Below, in pieces: positions 1 to 6,079 of a stretch of 14,066 nucleotides of DNA. The stretch's first letter is position 1. Each line of letters begins with the position of its first letter. Made by a program: the position numbers and the translations under genes. This DNA comes from Gammaproteobacteria bacterium (GTDB lineage Bacteria; Pseudomonadota; Gammaproteobacteria; Pseudomonadales; Litorivicinaceae), in assembly GCA_002717305.1 (NCBI GenBank), contig PBDH01000027.1:1-14066 (forward strand), given 5' to 3'. The notes under the pieces were generated by a model that worked only from the letters and a program-made list of their open reading frames with translations, did not search any database and had not been told where the DNA came from.

Positions 1-482
1 GTACCTCGCATGGCGCTTATAAGTTTACCCGGCCACCAACGGGAGACATACTTGCGATTAATCGAATTAAAGAGATTCATGCTAGGATACCCGATACGCA
101 CTTGGTGATGCATGGATCGAGTTCGGTACCTCAGGATTGGCTAGCCGTGATCAATGAGTTTGGCGGTGAAATCCCTGAAACTTATGGTGTTCCTGTTGAA
201 GAGATTCAGGAAGGAATAAAACATGGAGTTCGCAAAATTAATATCGATACGGACTTGCGCTTGGCTTCTACTGGCGCAATTCGTCGCTACCTTATGAAAA
301 ACCCCTCCGAGTTTGACCCACGTAAGTATCTTCAAGACGCGAAAAAAGCGATGAGCGACATCGTCAAAGCGCGCTACGAAGCTTTTGGTTGCGCGGGACA
401 GGCATCAAAAATCAGAGTCATTGGGCTTGAGATGATGGCCAGTCGTTACTCAGCCGGTGAGCTGGAGCCCAGGGTCTCCTAG
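1..482 (+). CDS. fba: Class II fructose-bisphosphate aldolase, Calvin-cycle subtype (3' part only)
   Basis: Cleaves or condenses fructose-1,6-bisphosphate to and from dihydroxyacetone phosphate and glyceraldehyde-3-phosphate in cytosolic glycolysis/gluconeogenesis, using Zn2+. The gene enters from the left edge; the open frame starts at base 3 and gives 159 residues, about the last 45% of a family usually near 350 aa. Visible motifs are TSHGAYKF at the very start (its His is a zinc ligand in class II enzymes), VMHGSSSV (another zinc-ligand His) and GVRKINIDTDLR, the phosphate-binding/catalytic loop. The long C-terminal extension ending in SAGELEPRV is typical of the Calvin-subtype (TIGR01521) branch rather than the E. 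coli FbaA branch. That subtype name does not by itself imply autotrophy. It converges on serA, with 36 bp between the stop codons. The start, promoter and upstream neighbours lie outside the window. Confidence 0.95.
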   Translation, partial: TSHGAYKFTRPPTGDILAINRIKEIHARIPDTHLVMHGSSSVPQDWLAVINEFGGEIPETYGVPVEEIQEGIKHGVRKINIDTDLRLASTGAIRRYLMKNPSEFDPRKYLQDAKKAMSDIVKARYEAFGCAGQASKIRVIGLEMMASRYSAGELEPRVS

Positions 483-483
483 T

Positions 484-498
484 GCGAAAGGGATTCGC
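484..498. terminator. Small hairpin between convergent fba and serA
   Basis: GCGAA and TTCGC form a perfect 5-bp stem around a 5-nt AGGGA loop, two bases after the fba stop codon and 20 bp beyond the serA stop. There is no clear T-run on either side, so this could be a weak bidirectional terminator or chance. It is the only hairpin I see in the 36-bp gap. Confidence 0.25.
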
Positions 499-518
499 TT
501 GAGCCTCATTTCTGTTAT

Positions 519-1745
519 TTAGAACAACACGCGACACCTTATCGTGCCAGCGATTTTGGATAACTCCTCAAGAGCGACCTCTGAGTAATCTCGATTGACA
601 TCAATTACTACGTATCCGACGGTTTCGGAGGTTTGCAGGAACTGGGATCCAATATTGATTTGATTTTCGGCAAAAATAGCGTTGATTGCCGATAGAACTC
701 CGGGACGATTTTCATGAACATGAAGTAACCGGTGGTGATTTGGGTGTGGCGGCAGTGCTACTTCGGGGAAGTTTACACTGGTAAGTGTTGAGCCGTTGTC
801 CGAATACCGTACTAACTTTTCCGCGACCTCCACCCCAATATTTTCTTGCGCCTCTTGGGTTGATCCGCCTATGTGTGGGGTCAATATTGCGTTGTCCAAA
901 CCGCGTAGTGGTGACTTGAATTCGTCCCGATTGGATTTTGGTTCGATCGGAAAGACATCGATCGCGGTACCGAGTAAGTGCTTTTCTTTAAGAGCTTTTG
1001 CTAAGGCATTGATATCAACCACTGTGCCGCGTGACGCGTTGATTAAGACACTGTTTGGTTTCATCTGCTGGATGCGCTTTTCGTCAATCAAATTGCGTGT
1101 TGAAGGGAGATCCGGAACATGCAGAGTTACTATGTCCGATTGTCGCAGTAATCTTTCAAGCGATGGAGTTTGCGAGGCATTTCCTAGCGGAAGTTTGGAA
1201 ACGGCGTCATAGAAAATGACGCGCATACCCAGCCCCTCTGCTAGAACAGAAAGCTGTGAACCGATAGAGCCATAGCCCACTATACCGAACGTTTTGCCTC
1301 GGATTTCGAAGGCACCACTTGCTGTTTTGACCCATTTTCCACGATGCGCTTCAGCATTTTTTTCTGGGATCCCTCTAAGAAGAAGGATCGCCTCTGCGAG
1401 CACTAGCTCGGCAACCGATCGTGTGTTTGAGTATGGCGCATTAAAAACAGCAACCGCATGTTCAGTGGCACTTACTAAGTCGACTTGATTTGTTCCGATG
1501 CAATAGCAGCCGACTGCGACCAGCTTATCTGCCGCTTTAAAGACGTTATCCGTCAGTATAGTTCTTGAGCGGATACCCAGAAAGTGGACGCCTTTCAATT
1601 TCGCTACTAGCTCATCTCCGGTAAGTGCACTCTTTACTGTTTCGATATTCGTATATCCTGCGTCACGAAAGGTGCGTTCCGCCGAAGGATGGACACTCTC
1701 TAACAGAAGGACTTTCAATTTTGATTTATCGAATGAGGTAGCCAT
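519..1745 (-). CDS. serA: D-3-phosphoglycerate dehydrogenase
   Basis: Catalyses the first committed step of serine synthesis: 3-phosphoglycerate to 3-phosphohydroxypyruvate with NAD+, in the cytosol. The product is 408 aa, close to the 410 of E. coli SerA. The N-terminal substrate half begins around residue 8. The NAD-binding Rossmann domain carries GYGSIG (157-162) and Asp180 for the adenosine ribose. The catalytic triad is readable as Arg239 (INASRG), Glu268 (FPIEP) and His291 (TPHIGGST). A C-terminal ACT domain (about 338-408), beginning HENRPGVL, is the serine feedback site in this short type of enzyme. The ATG follows the rpiA TAA with no gap, so rpiA and serA are almost certainly co-transcribed and translationally coupled; only a weak Shine-Dalgarno is visible inside the rpiA end. 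All key residues are intact. Confidence 0.97.
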   Translation of the reverse strand: MATSFDKSKLKVLLLESVHPSAERTFRDAGYTNIETVKSALTGDELVAKLKGVHFLGIRSRTILTDNVFKAADKLVAVGCYCIGTNQVDLVSATEHAVAVFNAPYSNTRSVAELVLAEAILLLRGIPEKNAEAHRGKWVKTASGAFEIRGKTFGIVGYGSIGSQLSVLAEGLGMRVIFYDAVSKLPLGNASQTPSLERLLRQSDIVTLHVPDLPSTRNLIDEKRIQQMKPNSVLINASRGTVVDINALAKALKEKHLLGTAIDVFPIEPKSNRDEFKSPLRGLDNAILTPHIGGSTQEAQENIGVEVAEKLVRYSDNGSTLTSVNFPEVALPPHPNHHRLLHVHENRPGVLSAINAIFAENQINIGSQFLQTSETVGYVVIDVNRDYSEVALEELSKIAGTIRCRVLF

Positions 1746-2423
1746 TTACGCGTCTCGCGCAAGTTTAAGAACGTTACCTCGCGACGCCAATAACAGAATG
1801 TCCGCAGGGCGCTTTGCAAATAAGCCGCAAGTTACAACGCCTGGAATTTGGTTAATAGCAAACTCTAGTTCTTTCGGATTGGTAATCAACATGTCATGCA
1901 CATCAAGAATAATGTTTCCGTTGTCAGTGACAATTCCCTGCCGATACTCGGGGTTACCTCCAAGCTCTACCAGAGCTCTTGCTACAAGGCTTCTCGCCAT
2001 TGGAATGATCTCAACCGGTAATGGAAAAGCCCCGAGTACATCAACCTTCTTGGAATCATCTGCGATACACACGAATTGCGAAGAAGCTTCCGCGATAATT
2101 TTTTCTCGGGTCAACGCAGCGCCGCCGCCCTTGATCAAGTTGAGCTCGGGATCTGCTTCGTCGGCGCCATCAATGTATAGAGGGAGTGTGCCAGTTGTAT
2201 TGAGATCAAGGAGTTCGATACCGTGATTGGACAGGCGTTGCTCTGTCACCTTGGATGAGGCAACTGCACCGAGGATTTGAATACTGCTTTCAGCGAGCAC
2301 GTCGATAAAACAATTAGCCGTTGAGCCAGTACCGATGCCGATTGGAGTCTTTGAATCAAGAAGATGCCTCACTTCGTCCAACGCGGCTTCCGCCACCTGT
2401 CGTTTTTTTTCGTCGTGGTTCAT
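1746..2423 (-). CDS. rpiA: Ribose-5-phosphate isomerase A
   Basis: Interconverts ribulose-5-phosphate and ribose-5-phosphate in the non-oxidative pentose phosphate pathway (cytosol). It is 225 aa, against 219 in E. coli. Family signatures are GIGTGST (29-35, phosphate binding), YIDGADEAD (83-91, with Asp85 and Asp88 matching catalytic Asp81/Asp84 of E. coli), KGGGAAL (Lys98) and REKII, whose Glu107 matches the general base Glu103. The ATG at 2423 is supported by a strong GGGGAGG Shine-Dalgarno (reverse complement of 2429-2435) five bases upstream. It is the first gene of an rpiA-serA unit and diverges from ilvA, an arrangement common in gammaproteobacteria. A leftward TATGAT box at 2453-2448 is the likely -10. 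Confidence 0.97.
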   Translation of the reverse strand: MNHDEKKRQVAEAALDEVRHLLDSKTPIGIGTGSTANCFIDVLAESSIQILGAVASSKVTEQRLSNHGIELLDLNTTGTLPLYIDGADEADPELNLIKGGGAALTREKIIAEASSQFVCIADDSKKVDVLGAFPLPVEIIPMARSLVARALVELGGNPEYRQGIVTDNGNIILDVHDMLITNPKELEFAINQIPGVVTCGLFAKRPADILLLASRGNVLKLARDA

Positions 2424-2447
2424 TACGGCCTCCCCAGGAAAGGCGAA

Positions 2448-2480
2448 ATCATAGCTGTTCGGGGATGCAGGCGCTATGAT
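2448..2480. promoter_or_regulatory. Divergent rpiA/ilvA promoter region with inverted repeat
   Basis: ATCATAGC (2448-2455) and GCTATGAT (2473-2480) are perfect 8-bp inverted arms separated by 17 bp. Each arm holds a TATGAT -10-like hexamer: 2475-2480 reads toward ilvA (predicted start near 2487, leader about 18 nt) and 2453-2448 reads toward rpiA. No good -35 is visible for either. The -35 zone of each promoter overlaps the other's -10, so the two would compete for polymerase. The arms could instead be a dyad operator. Promoter assignment is inference. Confidence 0.5.
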
Positions 2481-2504
2481 AGTGATCTCAGATTTGGATT
2501 TTTC

Positions 2505-4019
2505 ATGTTCGACGCTCTAGTAAAAAAGATTCTATCCGCCCGCGTTTATGACGTGGCAACTGAAACACCTGTAAATCCTGCGCCCTTTTTATCTAAACGG
2601 CTCGGTCGCAAGGTATTTTTCAAACGCGAAGATTTACAACCGGTTTATTCCTTTAAATGTCGCGGGGCGTATAACAAGATGGTTGGTATTCCAAGAGAAA
2701 TACTTGCCAAAGGCGTTATTGCAGCGTCGGCTGGAAATCATGCGCAGGGGGTGGCCTTAGGGGCTCAAAAATTGAAGATTCCTGCGATTATCGTGATGCC
2801 GACGACAACACCTGCGATTAAAGTACGCTCAGTCAAAGCCCGTGGCGCGCAGGTGGTTCTGTATGGCGATAGTTTTGATGAGGCGTTTGAAAAGAGCCAA
2901 GAGCTAGTTACTGAGTATGGTTACACATACCTCCATCCGTTCGATGATGCGGAAGTGATTGCCGGGCAGGGAACTGTCGCGGTTGAGTTGTTGAGACAGC
3001 TTACACGACCGATTGATGCGGTCTTCATTCCCGTTGGCGGCGGTGGTCTTGCCGCGGGTATGGCGGCTTACATTAAATATGTTCGACCTGAAATCAAGGT
3101 TATTGGTGTCGAACCTGAGGATGCTGCGTGTTTGGCGGCTGCAATGCGTGCAAAGAGTCGCATCGTATTACCGCAGGTTGGTCTATTTGCAGATGGGGTT
3201 GCCGTAAAGCAGATCGGCAAGAATACGTTTGAGGTCCTGAAAGATGCCTGTGACGATGTGATCACGGTTACAACAGACGAGATCTGTGCCGCGGTCAAAG
3301 ATGTTTTTGATGATGTCAGGAGCGTCAATGAGCCGGCCGGGGCTCTTGCTGTGGCAGGATTGAAGAAATATGCAGAGAGGGAAGGGGCAGGTGACGCACT
3401 CGTGGCAGTGCTCTCTGGCGCTAATGTTAACTTTGATCGTATCCGACATGTGGCCGAGCGAGCGGAAGTTGGTGAAAAGCGGGAAGCAATTTTGGCTGTC
3501 ACCATACCCGAGCGACCTGGAGCCTTTAAGGCATTTTGTGAGCAGATTGGCAACCGCAACATAACGGAATTCAACTACCGCTTTGCGGACCTTGAGCAGG
3601 CCCATATTTTTGTAGGTATCACAACAGACCCGACCACCGACGATCGCGCCCGTTTAGTTGACAGGCTCAGCGCGGCTGATTTACCTGTCGTCGACATGAC
3701 CGATAATGAGCTTGCGAAACTGCATATTCGGCATATGGTGGGAGGCCGAAGCCCCGAGGCTGGATCAGAGCTCGTGTTTCGTTTTGAGTTTCCAGAGCGC
3801 CCCGGAGCGCTGCTTAAGTTTTTGAATAGGATTGGTTCACGCTGGAATATTTCAGCTTTTCATTACAGAAATCACGGCGCCGCCTACGGAAGGGTGCTCG
3901 TCTCCATGCAGGCGGAGCTAGCAGAGCAGGTGGAACTGGTGAGTTATTTTGACGATATTGGATACACCTATTTTGATGAAACTGAAAATCCGGCAGTTAG
4001 CCTATTTATGAGAAGTTGA
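2505..4019 (+). CDS. ilvA: Threonine ammonia-lyase, biosynthetic (threonine deaminase)
   Basis: PLP-dependent conversion of L-threonine to 2-oxobutanoate and ammonia, the first step toward isoleucine (cytosol). I place the start at ATG 2505, giving 504 aa (E. coli 514); the N-terminus MFDALVKKILSARVYDVA matches the usual family start. The frame stays open upstream to about 2364 but would run through the rpiA start and the promoter region. The catalytic PLP lysine is Lys51 in SFKCRGAYNK. The SAGNHAQG loop lies at 75-82 and the glycine-rich phosphate loop PVGGGGLAAG at 176-185. Two C-terminal ACT-like regulatory repeats, starting near 329 and 423 and each with an ERPGA motif, are the isoleucine/valine allosteric module and separate this from the short catabolic TdcB type. 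A GGA at 2496-2498 can serve as a weak Shine-Dalgarno. Confidence 0.96.
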   Translation: MFDALVKKILSARVYDVATETPVNPAPFLSKRLGRKVFFKREDLQPVYSFKCRGAYNKMVGIPREILAKGVIAASAGNHAQGVALGAQKLKIPAIIVMPTTTPAIKVRSVKARGAQVVLYGDSFDEAFEKSQELVTEYGYTYLHPFDDAEVIAGQGTVAVELLRQLTRPIDAVFIPVGGGGLAAGMAAYIKYVRPEIKVIGVEPEDAACLAAAMRAKSRIVLPQVGLFADGVAVKQIGKNTFEVLKDACDDVITVTTDEICAAVKDVFDDVRSVNEPAGALAVAGLKKYAEREGAGDALVAVLSGANVNFDRIRHVAERAEVGEKREAILAVTIPERPGAFKAFCEQIGNRNITEFNYRFADLEQAHIFVGITTDPTTDDRARLVDRLSAADLPVVDMTDNELAKLHIRHMVGGRSPEAGSELVFRFEFPERPGALLKFLNRIGSRWNISAFHYRNHGAAYGRVLVSMQAELAEQVELVSYFDDIGYTYFDETENPAVSLFMRS

Positions 4020-4036
4020 TTATCGTTAATCAATTT
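4013..4036 (+). terminator. AT-rich hairpin at the ilvA stop codon
   Basis: TTGATTA (4016-4022) and TAATCAA (4027-4033) form a perfect 7-bp stem around TCGT, extendable outward by one G-T and two A-T pairs to 4013/4036. It includes the ilvA stop codon. The right arm ends in only three Ts and the stem is AT-rich, so any terminator would be weak; it could equally be a dyad protein site upstream of the next promoter. Confidence 0.35.
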
Positions 4037-4051
4037 AACCTACTAGAAAAG

Positions 4052-4079
4052 TTGACATTTTTGTTTTTTATCGTATTCT
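4052..4079 (+). promoter_or_regulatory. Sigma70-like promoter for the small ORF at 4108
   Basis: A perfect TTGACA (-35, 4052-4057) is followed after 16 bp by TATTCT (-10, 4074-4079). The predicted start near 4086 leaves a leader of about 22 nt before ATG 4108. This is the best -35 hexamer in the window, and the only rightward ORF it can serve is the 30-codon one. The alternative is a promoter for an antisense RNA into the end of fau. Confidence 0.6.
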
Positions 4080-4107
4080 GCACGAAATTTGAACAGGTGC
4101 AGGATGC

Positions 4108-4200
4108 ATGAACCGTCGCGACCCATTTAGAATGCTAATGATGATAGGTGGTCTGATATTAGCAGTTACCGTTGCACACAGTGCGATCATAGGCGGATAA
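4108..4200 (+). CDS. Putative single-pass membrane microprotein (30 aa)
   Basis: An unrecognised ORF of 30 codons plus TAA. The product starts MNRRDPFRM, a positively charged cytoplasmic-type N-terminus, followed by an uninterrupted hydrophobic stretch of about 18 residues (roughly 9-27, including MLMMIGGLILAVTV) and ends in AIIGG. This is the shape of small inner-membrane proteins with the N-terminus inside. Supporting signals are an AGGTG Shine-Dalgarno at 4095-4099, eight bases before the ATG, and a TTGACA/TATTCT promoter 28 bp upstream. The last 14 bp overlap the 3' end of fau, which runs the other way. I know of no family for it and assign no function. The competing ATG at 4104 gives only eight codons. 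Translation is inferred, not shown. Confidence 0.55.
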   Translation: MNRRDPFRMLMMIGGLILAVTVAHSAIIGG

Positions 4201-4741
4201 TCCCATTCTCGGTGACGATCCAATCAAGCGACTGGTCCCACTCATCGCACTCGAACCTTGTTTCTTGCAGATTAAATGCCACGCCAATTCTGATCGGTGT
4301 TTTGGGTGCGCACTTTTCTAATGCGCGGTCATAGTAACCCCCGCCCATGCCTAATCGGTATCCTCGAGGGTCATAAGCGACGCATGGCATAATAAGCCAG
4401 TCGAGCGTATCAATATCGGCTATTACTTGCTGATTAGAGGTACGGATGCCAAATCGCGCGATGATGATGTCGGCATTGTTTCGAAGATATGCGAGCTCCA
4501 TTGATGTTTTAGTTAAAATCCTTGGCACAAAACAGTGATGAGTGCCAGTAAAAAGGTGGTTATGAAGTGTCGTCAGATCGACTTCCGAACCAATCGACAT
4601 GTAGGAGCCAACGCGACAATCATTTGCCGGAAGTGTTCGAATTAAATGATCAGAAATCTTTTTACTCAGGCGGGCGCGATGATATGGAGGCACTCCATCT
4701 CTCTTTTTTAAGATTTCGGTTCTAAGTAGCTGTTTCGACAT
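4187..4741 (-). CDS. fau: 5-formyltetrahydrofolate cyclo-ligase
   Basis: ATP-dependent conversion of 5-formyl-THF (folinic acid) to 5,10-methenyl-THF, returning folate to one-carbon metabolism (cytosol); also called YgfA or MTHFS. It is 184 aa from ATG 4741 (E. coli 182). I prefer that ATG over an in-frame TTG one codon earlier because it is preceded by GGGG with 5-nt spacing. An N-terminal basic helix contains KKRDG. SEVDL near residue 53 is the substrate-site Glu region. The signature LGMGGGYYDR (130-139) is the ATP/folate loop, and the C-terminus DWIVTENGII is typical. It sits directly after 6S RNA, the conserved ssrS-fau arrangement of gammaproteobacteria, so it is probably read from the ssrS or zapA promoters. 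Confidence 0.95.
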   Translation of the reverse strand: MSKQLLRTEILKKRDGVPPYHRARLSKKISDHLIRTLPANDCRVGSYMSIGSEVDLTTLHNHLFTGTHHCFVPRILTKTSMELAYLRNNADIIIARFGIRTSNQQVIADIDTLDWLIMPCVAYDPRGYRLGMGGGYYDRALEKCAPKTPIRIGVAFNLQETRFECDEWDQSLDWIVTENGIIRL

Positions 4742-4744
4742 CAA

Positions 4745-4914
4745 AGCCCCAAGTTGCCGCTGTCAGTCTGGCCCTTGAACCCAATGGTTCAAGACGGGAA
4801 ACGCAAACACACATTAGGCTTTCCGAAGACGGACGTGCGCACCGTATGTTTTTTATCTCCCTAGGAAAAGATTATCGGCTCAGGGACATTACTGACTGGC
4901 GTGCAACCCAGGTT
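4745..4914 (-). ncRNA. ssrS: 6S RNA
   Basis: Regulatory RNA that imitates an open promoter and sequesters sigma70 RNA polymerase in stationary phase. Read leftward, the sequence has the conserved block CCTGAGCCGATAAT (reverse complement of 4871-4884), and a perfect 8-bp hairpin CTTGAACC/GGTTCAAG at 4793-4774, as in E. coli 6S. The flanks GGTTGC near the 5' end and GGCAAC near the 3' end can form the closing stem. Total length of about 170-180 nt fits E. coli (184). Position between zapA and fau is the classic locus. Ends are estimated: the 5' end from the TATACT box at 4926-4921, the 3' end from the closing stem. The 3' end reaches almost to the fau start, so processing from a longer ssrS-fau transcript is likely. 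Confidence 0.93.
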
Positions 4915-4920
4915 CTTTAG

Positions 4921-4949
4921 AGTATATCAGCCTGTTTCAGACTCAGACA
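4921..4949 (-). promoter_or_regulatory. Promoter of 6S RNA
   Basis: On the minus strand TATACT (4926-4921) is a strong -10, with a predicted start near 4914. Seventeen bases upstream lies only a weak -35 (TGTCTG, 4949-4944), and this falls inside the last codons of zapA. Such overlap lets 6S RNA be made independently of the zapA operon. The -10 call is good; the -35 is weak. Confidence 0.6.
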
Positions 4950-5223
4950 GACGTTCTAGGGTCGCACTAATCTGATTAGCGAGGCGCCTGAGCTCATCGT
5001 CAGACCCTTTCGTTTCGCCGGTAAGATGTTCATGCGCGATGTTTAGTGCGGCCATTACAGCAAGTCGTTCGAGCGCGCTATTACCAGTTTTTTCTTGTAT
5101 TTCGCGCATACGGTTATCAACAAATTCTGCCGCAGCCTCAAGTTCATGCTCTTGGCCAGCGGGACATGCGACTGGAAATTCTCGGCCCAAGATTTGTACA
5201 CGAACAGTCGCGATTTCAGTCAT
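4927..5223 (-). CDS. zapA: Cell division protein ZapA
   Basis: A small cytoplasmic protein that binds and bundles FtsZ filaments at the division ring. The product is 98 aa (E. coli 109). The N-terminal globular half (1-48) has the RVQILGREFPVACP strand pattern and the EFVDNRMREI helix; the middle ERLAVMAALNIAHEHL (52-67) is the most conserved family segment; the C-terminal third is a charged helix (DDELRRLANQISATLERL) expected to form the tetramer coiled coil. Its ATG overlaps the TGA of the upstream coiled-coil gene as ATGA, so the pair is translationally coupled. The 3' end contains part of the 6S RNA promoter. Confidence 0.95.
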   Translation of the reverse strand: MTEIATVRVQILGREFPVACPAGQEHELEAAAEFVDNRMREIQEKTGNSALERLAVMAALNIAHEHLTGETKGSDDELRRLANQISATLERLSESETG

Positions 5224-5426
5224 GACAGCACCTCATAATTTTTCAGCCTGCCCAAAACTGCATCGATATGTTGGCGGGCTTGATCACGTTGCTTCAGGAG
5301 CTCAGTACGCGCACGTTTGAGCTCTGCTTGTTGCTTCCGCAGGTGGCGGTTTTCTTGATTGAGACGTTCTGAAAGTTGGATCAGGTTCTCAAGTTGCTGT
5401 TCCAACTCTCGCAAATCATTACGCAT
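5220..5426 (-). CDS. TIGR02449-family coiled-coil protein (ZapB-like)
   Basis: A 68-aa, almost wholly helical, charged coiled-coil protein (LRELEQQLENLIQLSERLNQ and on) with heptad-spaced Leu residues across residues 4-60 and no membrane segment. It resembles the TIGR02449 proteins found directly before zapA in pseudomonads and relatives, which are related to the division factor ZapB. A role alongside ZapA at the Z-ring is inferred from context. I chose ATG 5426: it has AAGGA eight bases upstream and a leader starting about 19 nt before it. The frame extends to 5480, but those extra 18 codons would lie in the promoter. It ends in a 4-nt ATGA overlap with zapA. Confidence 0.85.
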   Translation of the reverse strand: MRNDLRELEQQLENLIQLSERLNQENRHLRKQQAELKRARTELLKQRDQARQHIDAVLGRLKNYEVLS

Positions 5427-5451
5427 TTGGCTGTTCCTTGGGCATAGGTGT

Positions 5452-5480
5452 ATCATACGTCCGCTCACTCTTCGGTACAA
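5452..5480 (-). promoter_or_regulatory. Promoter for the TIGR02449-zapA unit
   Basis: Minus strand: TTGTAC (5480-5475), 17-bp spacer, TATGAT (5457-5452). The predicted start near 5445 gives a leader of about 19 nt containing the AAGGA ribosome site. The -10 matches 5 of 6 consensus positions and the -35 about half. It lies in the divergent gap with ygfB. Confidence 0.5.
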
Positions 5481-5486
5481 CAGACG

Positions 5487-5509
5487 TGATACAGTAGTAT
5501 ACGAGGAGG
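5487..5509 (+). promoter_or_regulatory. Possible extended -10 and strong ribosome binding site of ygfB
   Basis: AGGAGG at 5504-5509 sits six bases before ATG 5516 and is the strongest Shine-Dalgarno in the window. Upstream, TGATACAGT (5487-5495) resembles an extended -10, but no convincing -35 is present and the resulting leader would be only about 14 nt. The ribosome site is well supported; the promoter is tentative. Confidence 0.4.
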
Positions 5510-5515
5510 AATAAC

Positions 5516-6079
5516 ATGATCGAGGTGTTATACCGTTCTATAGACGATTGGCTAGTCGACCAGGACTCAGATATCCGGGCGTCCGAGATTCAGGGTTTGC
5601 TTGCTGGATTGATGGCAGCCAATGCTAAAGTCAGGCCTGACGAGTTTGTGGCGCATCTTGCTGAATACGCGGATATACAACCCGGAAGCCTCGCCCAAGT
5701 GTCTGATTCTATTGAGTTATTATTCGGGGGGCTACATGAAAGCTGGTCAGGGATTGGGCTCGACTTTGAGTTACTGTTGCCCGACGACGATGAGTTAATT
5801 GAAGAACGTGCAGATGCCTTGGGCGCTTGGTGCGGCTCCTTCCTTGCCGGTTTGGGTCTTTCAGGAGAGATCTCAAAAAATAGGGGTCTCTCTGAGGATG
5901 TGCGTCAGGCGCTAGAAGACCTTTCTGAAATCGCTCGTATCGAGGCAGGTGGTCAGGACGAAACTTTTGAAAAAGCATTTGCGGACGTCAGCGAGCACGT
6001 GAGGCTGGCTGCCTTACTGATAGCCACTGAGTTAATCGGCGATCAACAAAAAGACCCTGAAGAGGCTATCGTGCATTAA
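5516..6079 (+). CDS. ygfB: UPF0149 family protein YgfB
   Basis: A cytoplasmic all-helical protein of 187 aa (E. coli YgfB about 192) and the first gene of the rightward pepP-ubi train. Family features are the N-terminal EIQGLLAGLMAAN segment (24-36), the acidic FELLLPDDDELIEERADALG block (about 84-103), AWCGSFLAGLGL and ALEDLSEIARIE. No catalytic motif is evident. In Pseudomonas aeruginosa YgfB is reported to affect ampDh3 expression and beta-lactam resistance; whether that applies here is unknown. ATG 5516 is fixed by AGGAGG six bases upstream. Its TAA is followed at once by the GTG of pepP. Confidence 0.93.
   Translation: MIEVLYRSIDDWLVDQDSDIRASEIQGLLAGLMAANAKVRPDEFVAHLAEYADIQPGSLAQVSDSIELLFGGLHESWSGIGLDFELLLPDDDELIEERADALGAWCGSFLAGLGLSGEISKNRGLSEDVRQALEDLSEIARIEAGGQDETFEKAFADVSEHVRLAALLIATELIGDQQKDPEEAIVH

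Noticed and set aside
796..1212. Rightward 138-codon frame inside serA
   Set aside because: Antisense to intact serA catalytic residues; low-complexity Ser-rich product with no motif.
2364..2504. Upstream extension of ilvA to 2364
   Set aside because: It would overlap rpiA's first codons and the promoter region; the family N-terminus begins at ATG 2505.
3068..3605. Leftward frames of 168 and 140 codons inside ilvA
   Set aside because: Both are shadows of ilvA, whose ACT-like and PLP motifs are intact across the same bases.
5427..5480. Longer start for the TIGR02449 gene at 5480
   Set aside because: The added 18 residues are not coiled-coil-like and overlap the TTGTAC/TATGAT promoter; ATG 5426 has AAGGA at good spacing.
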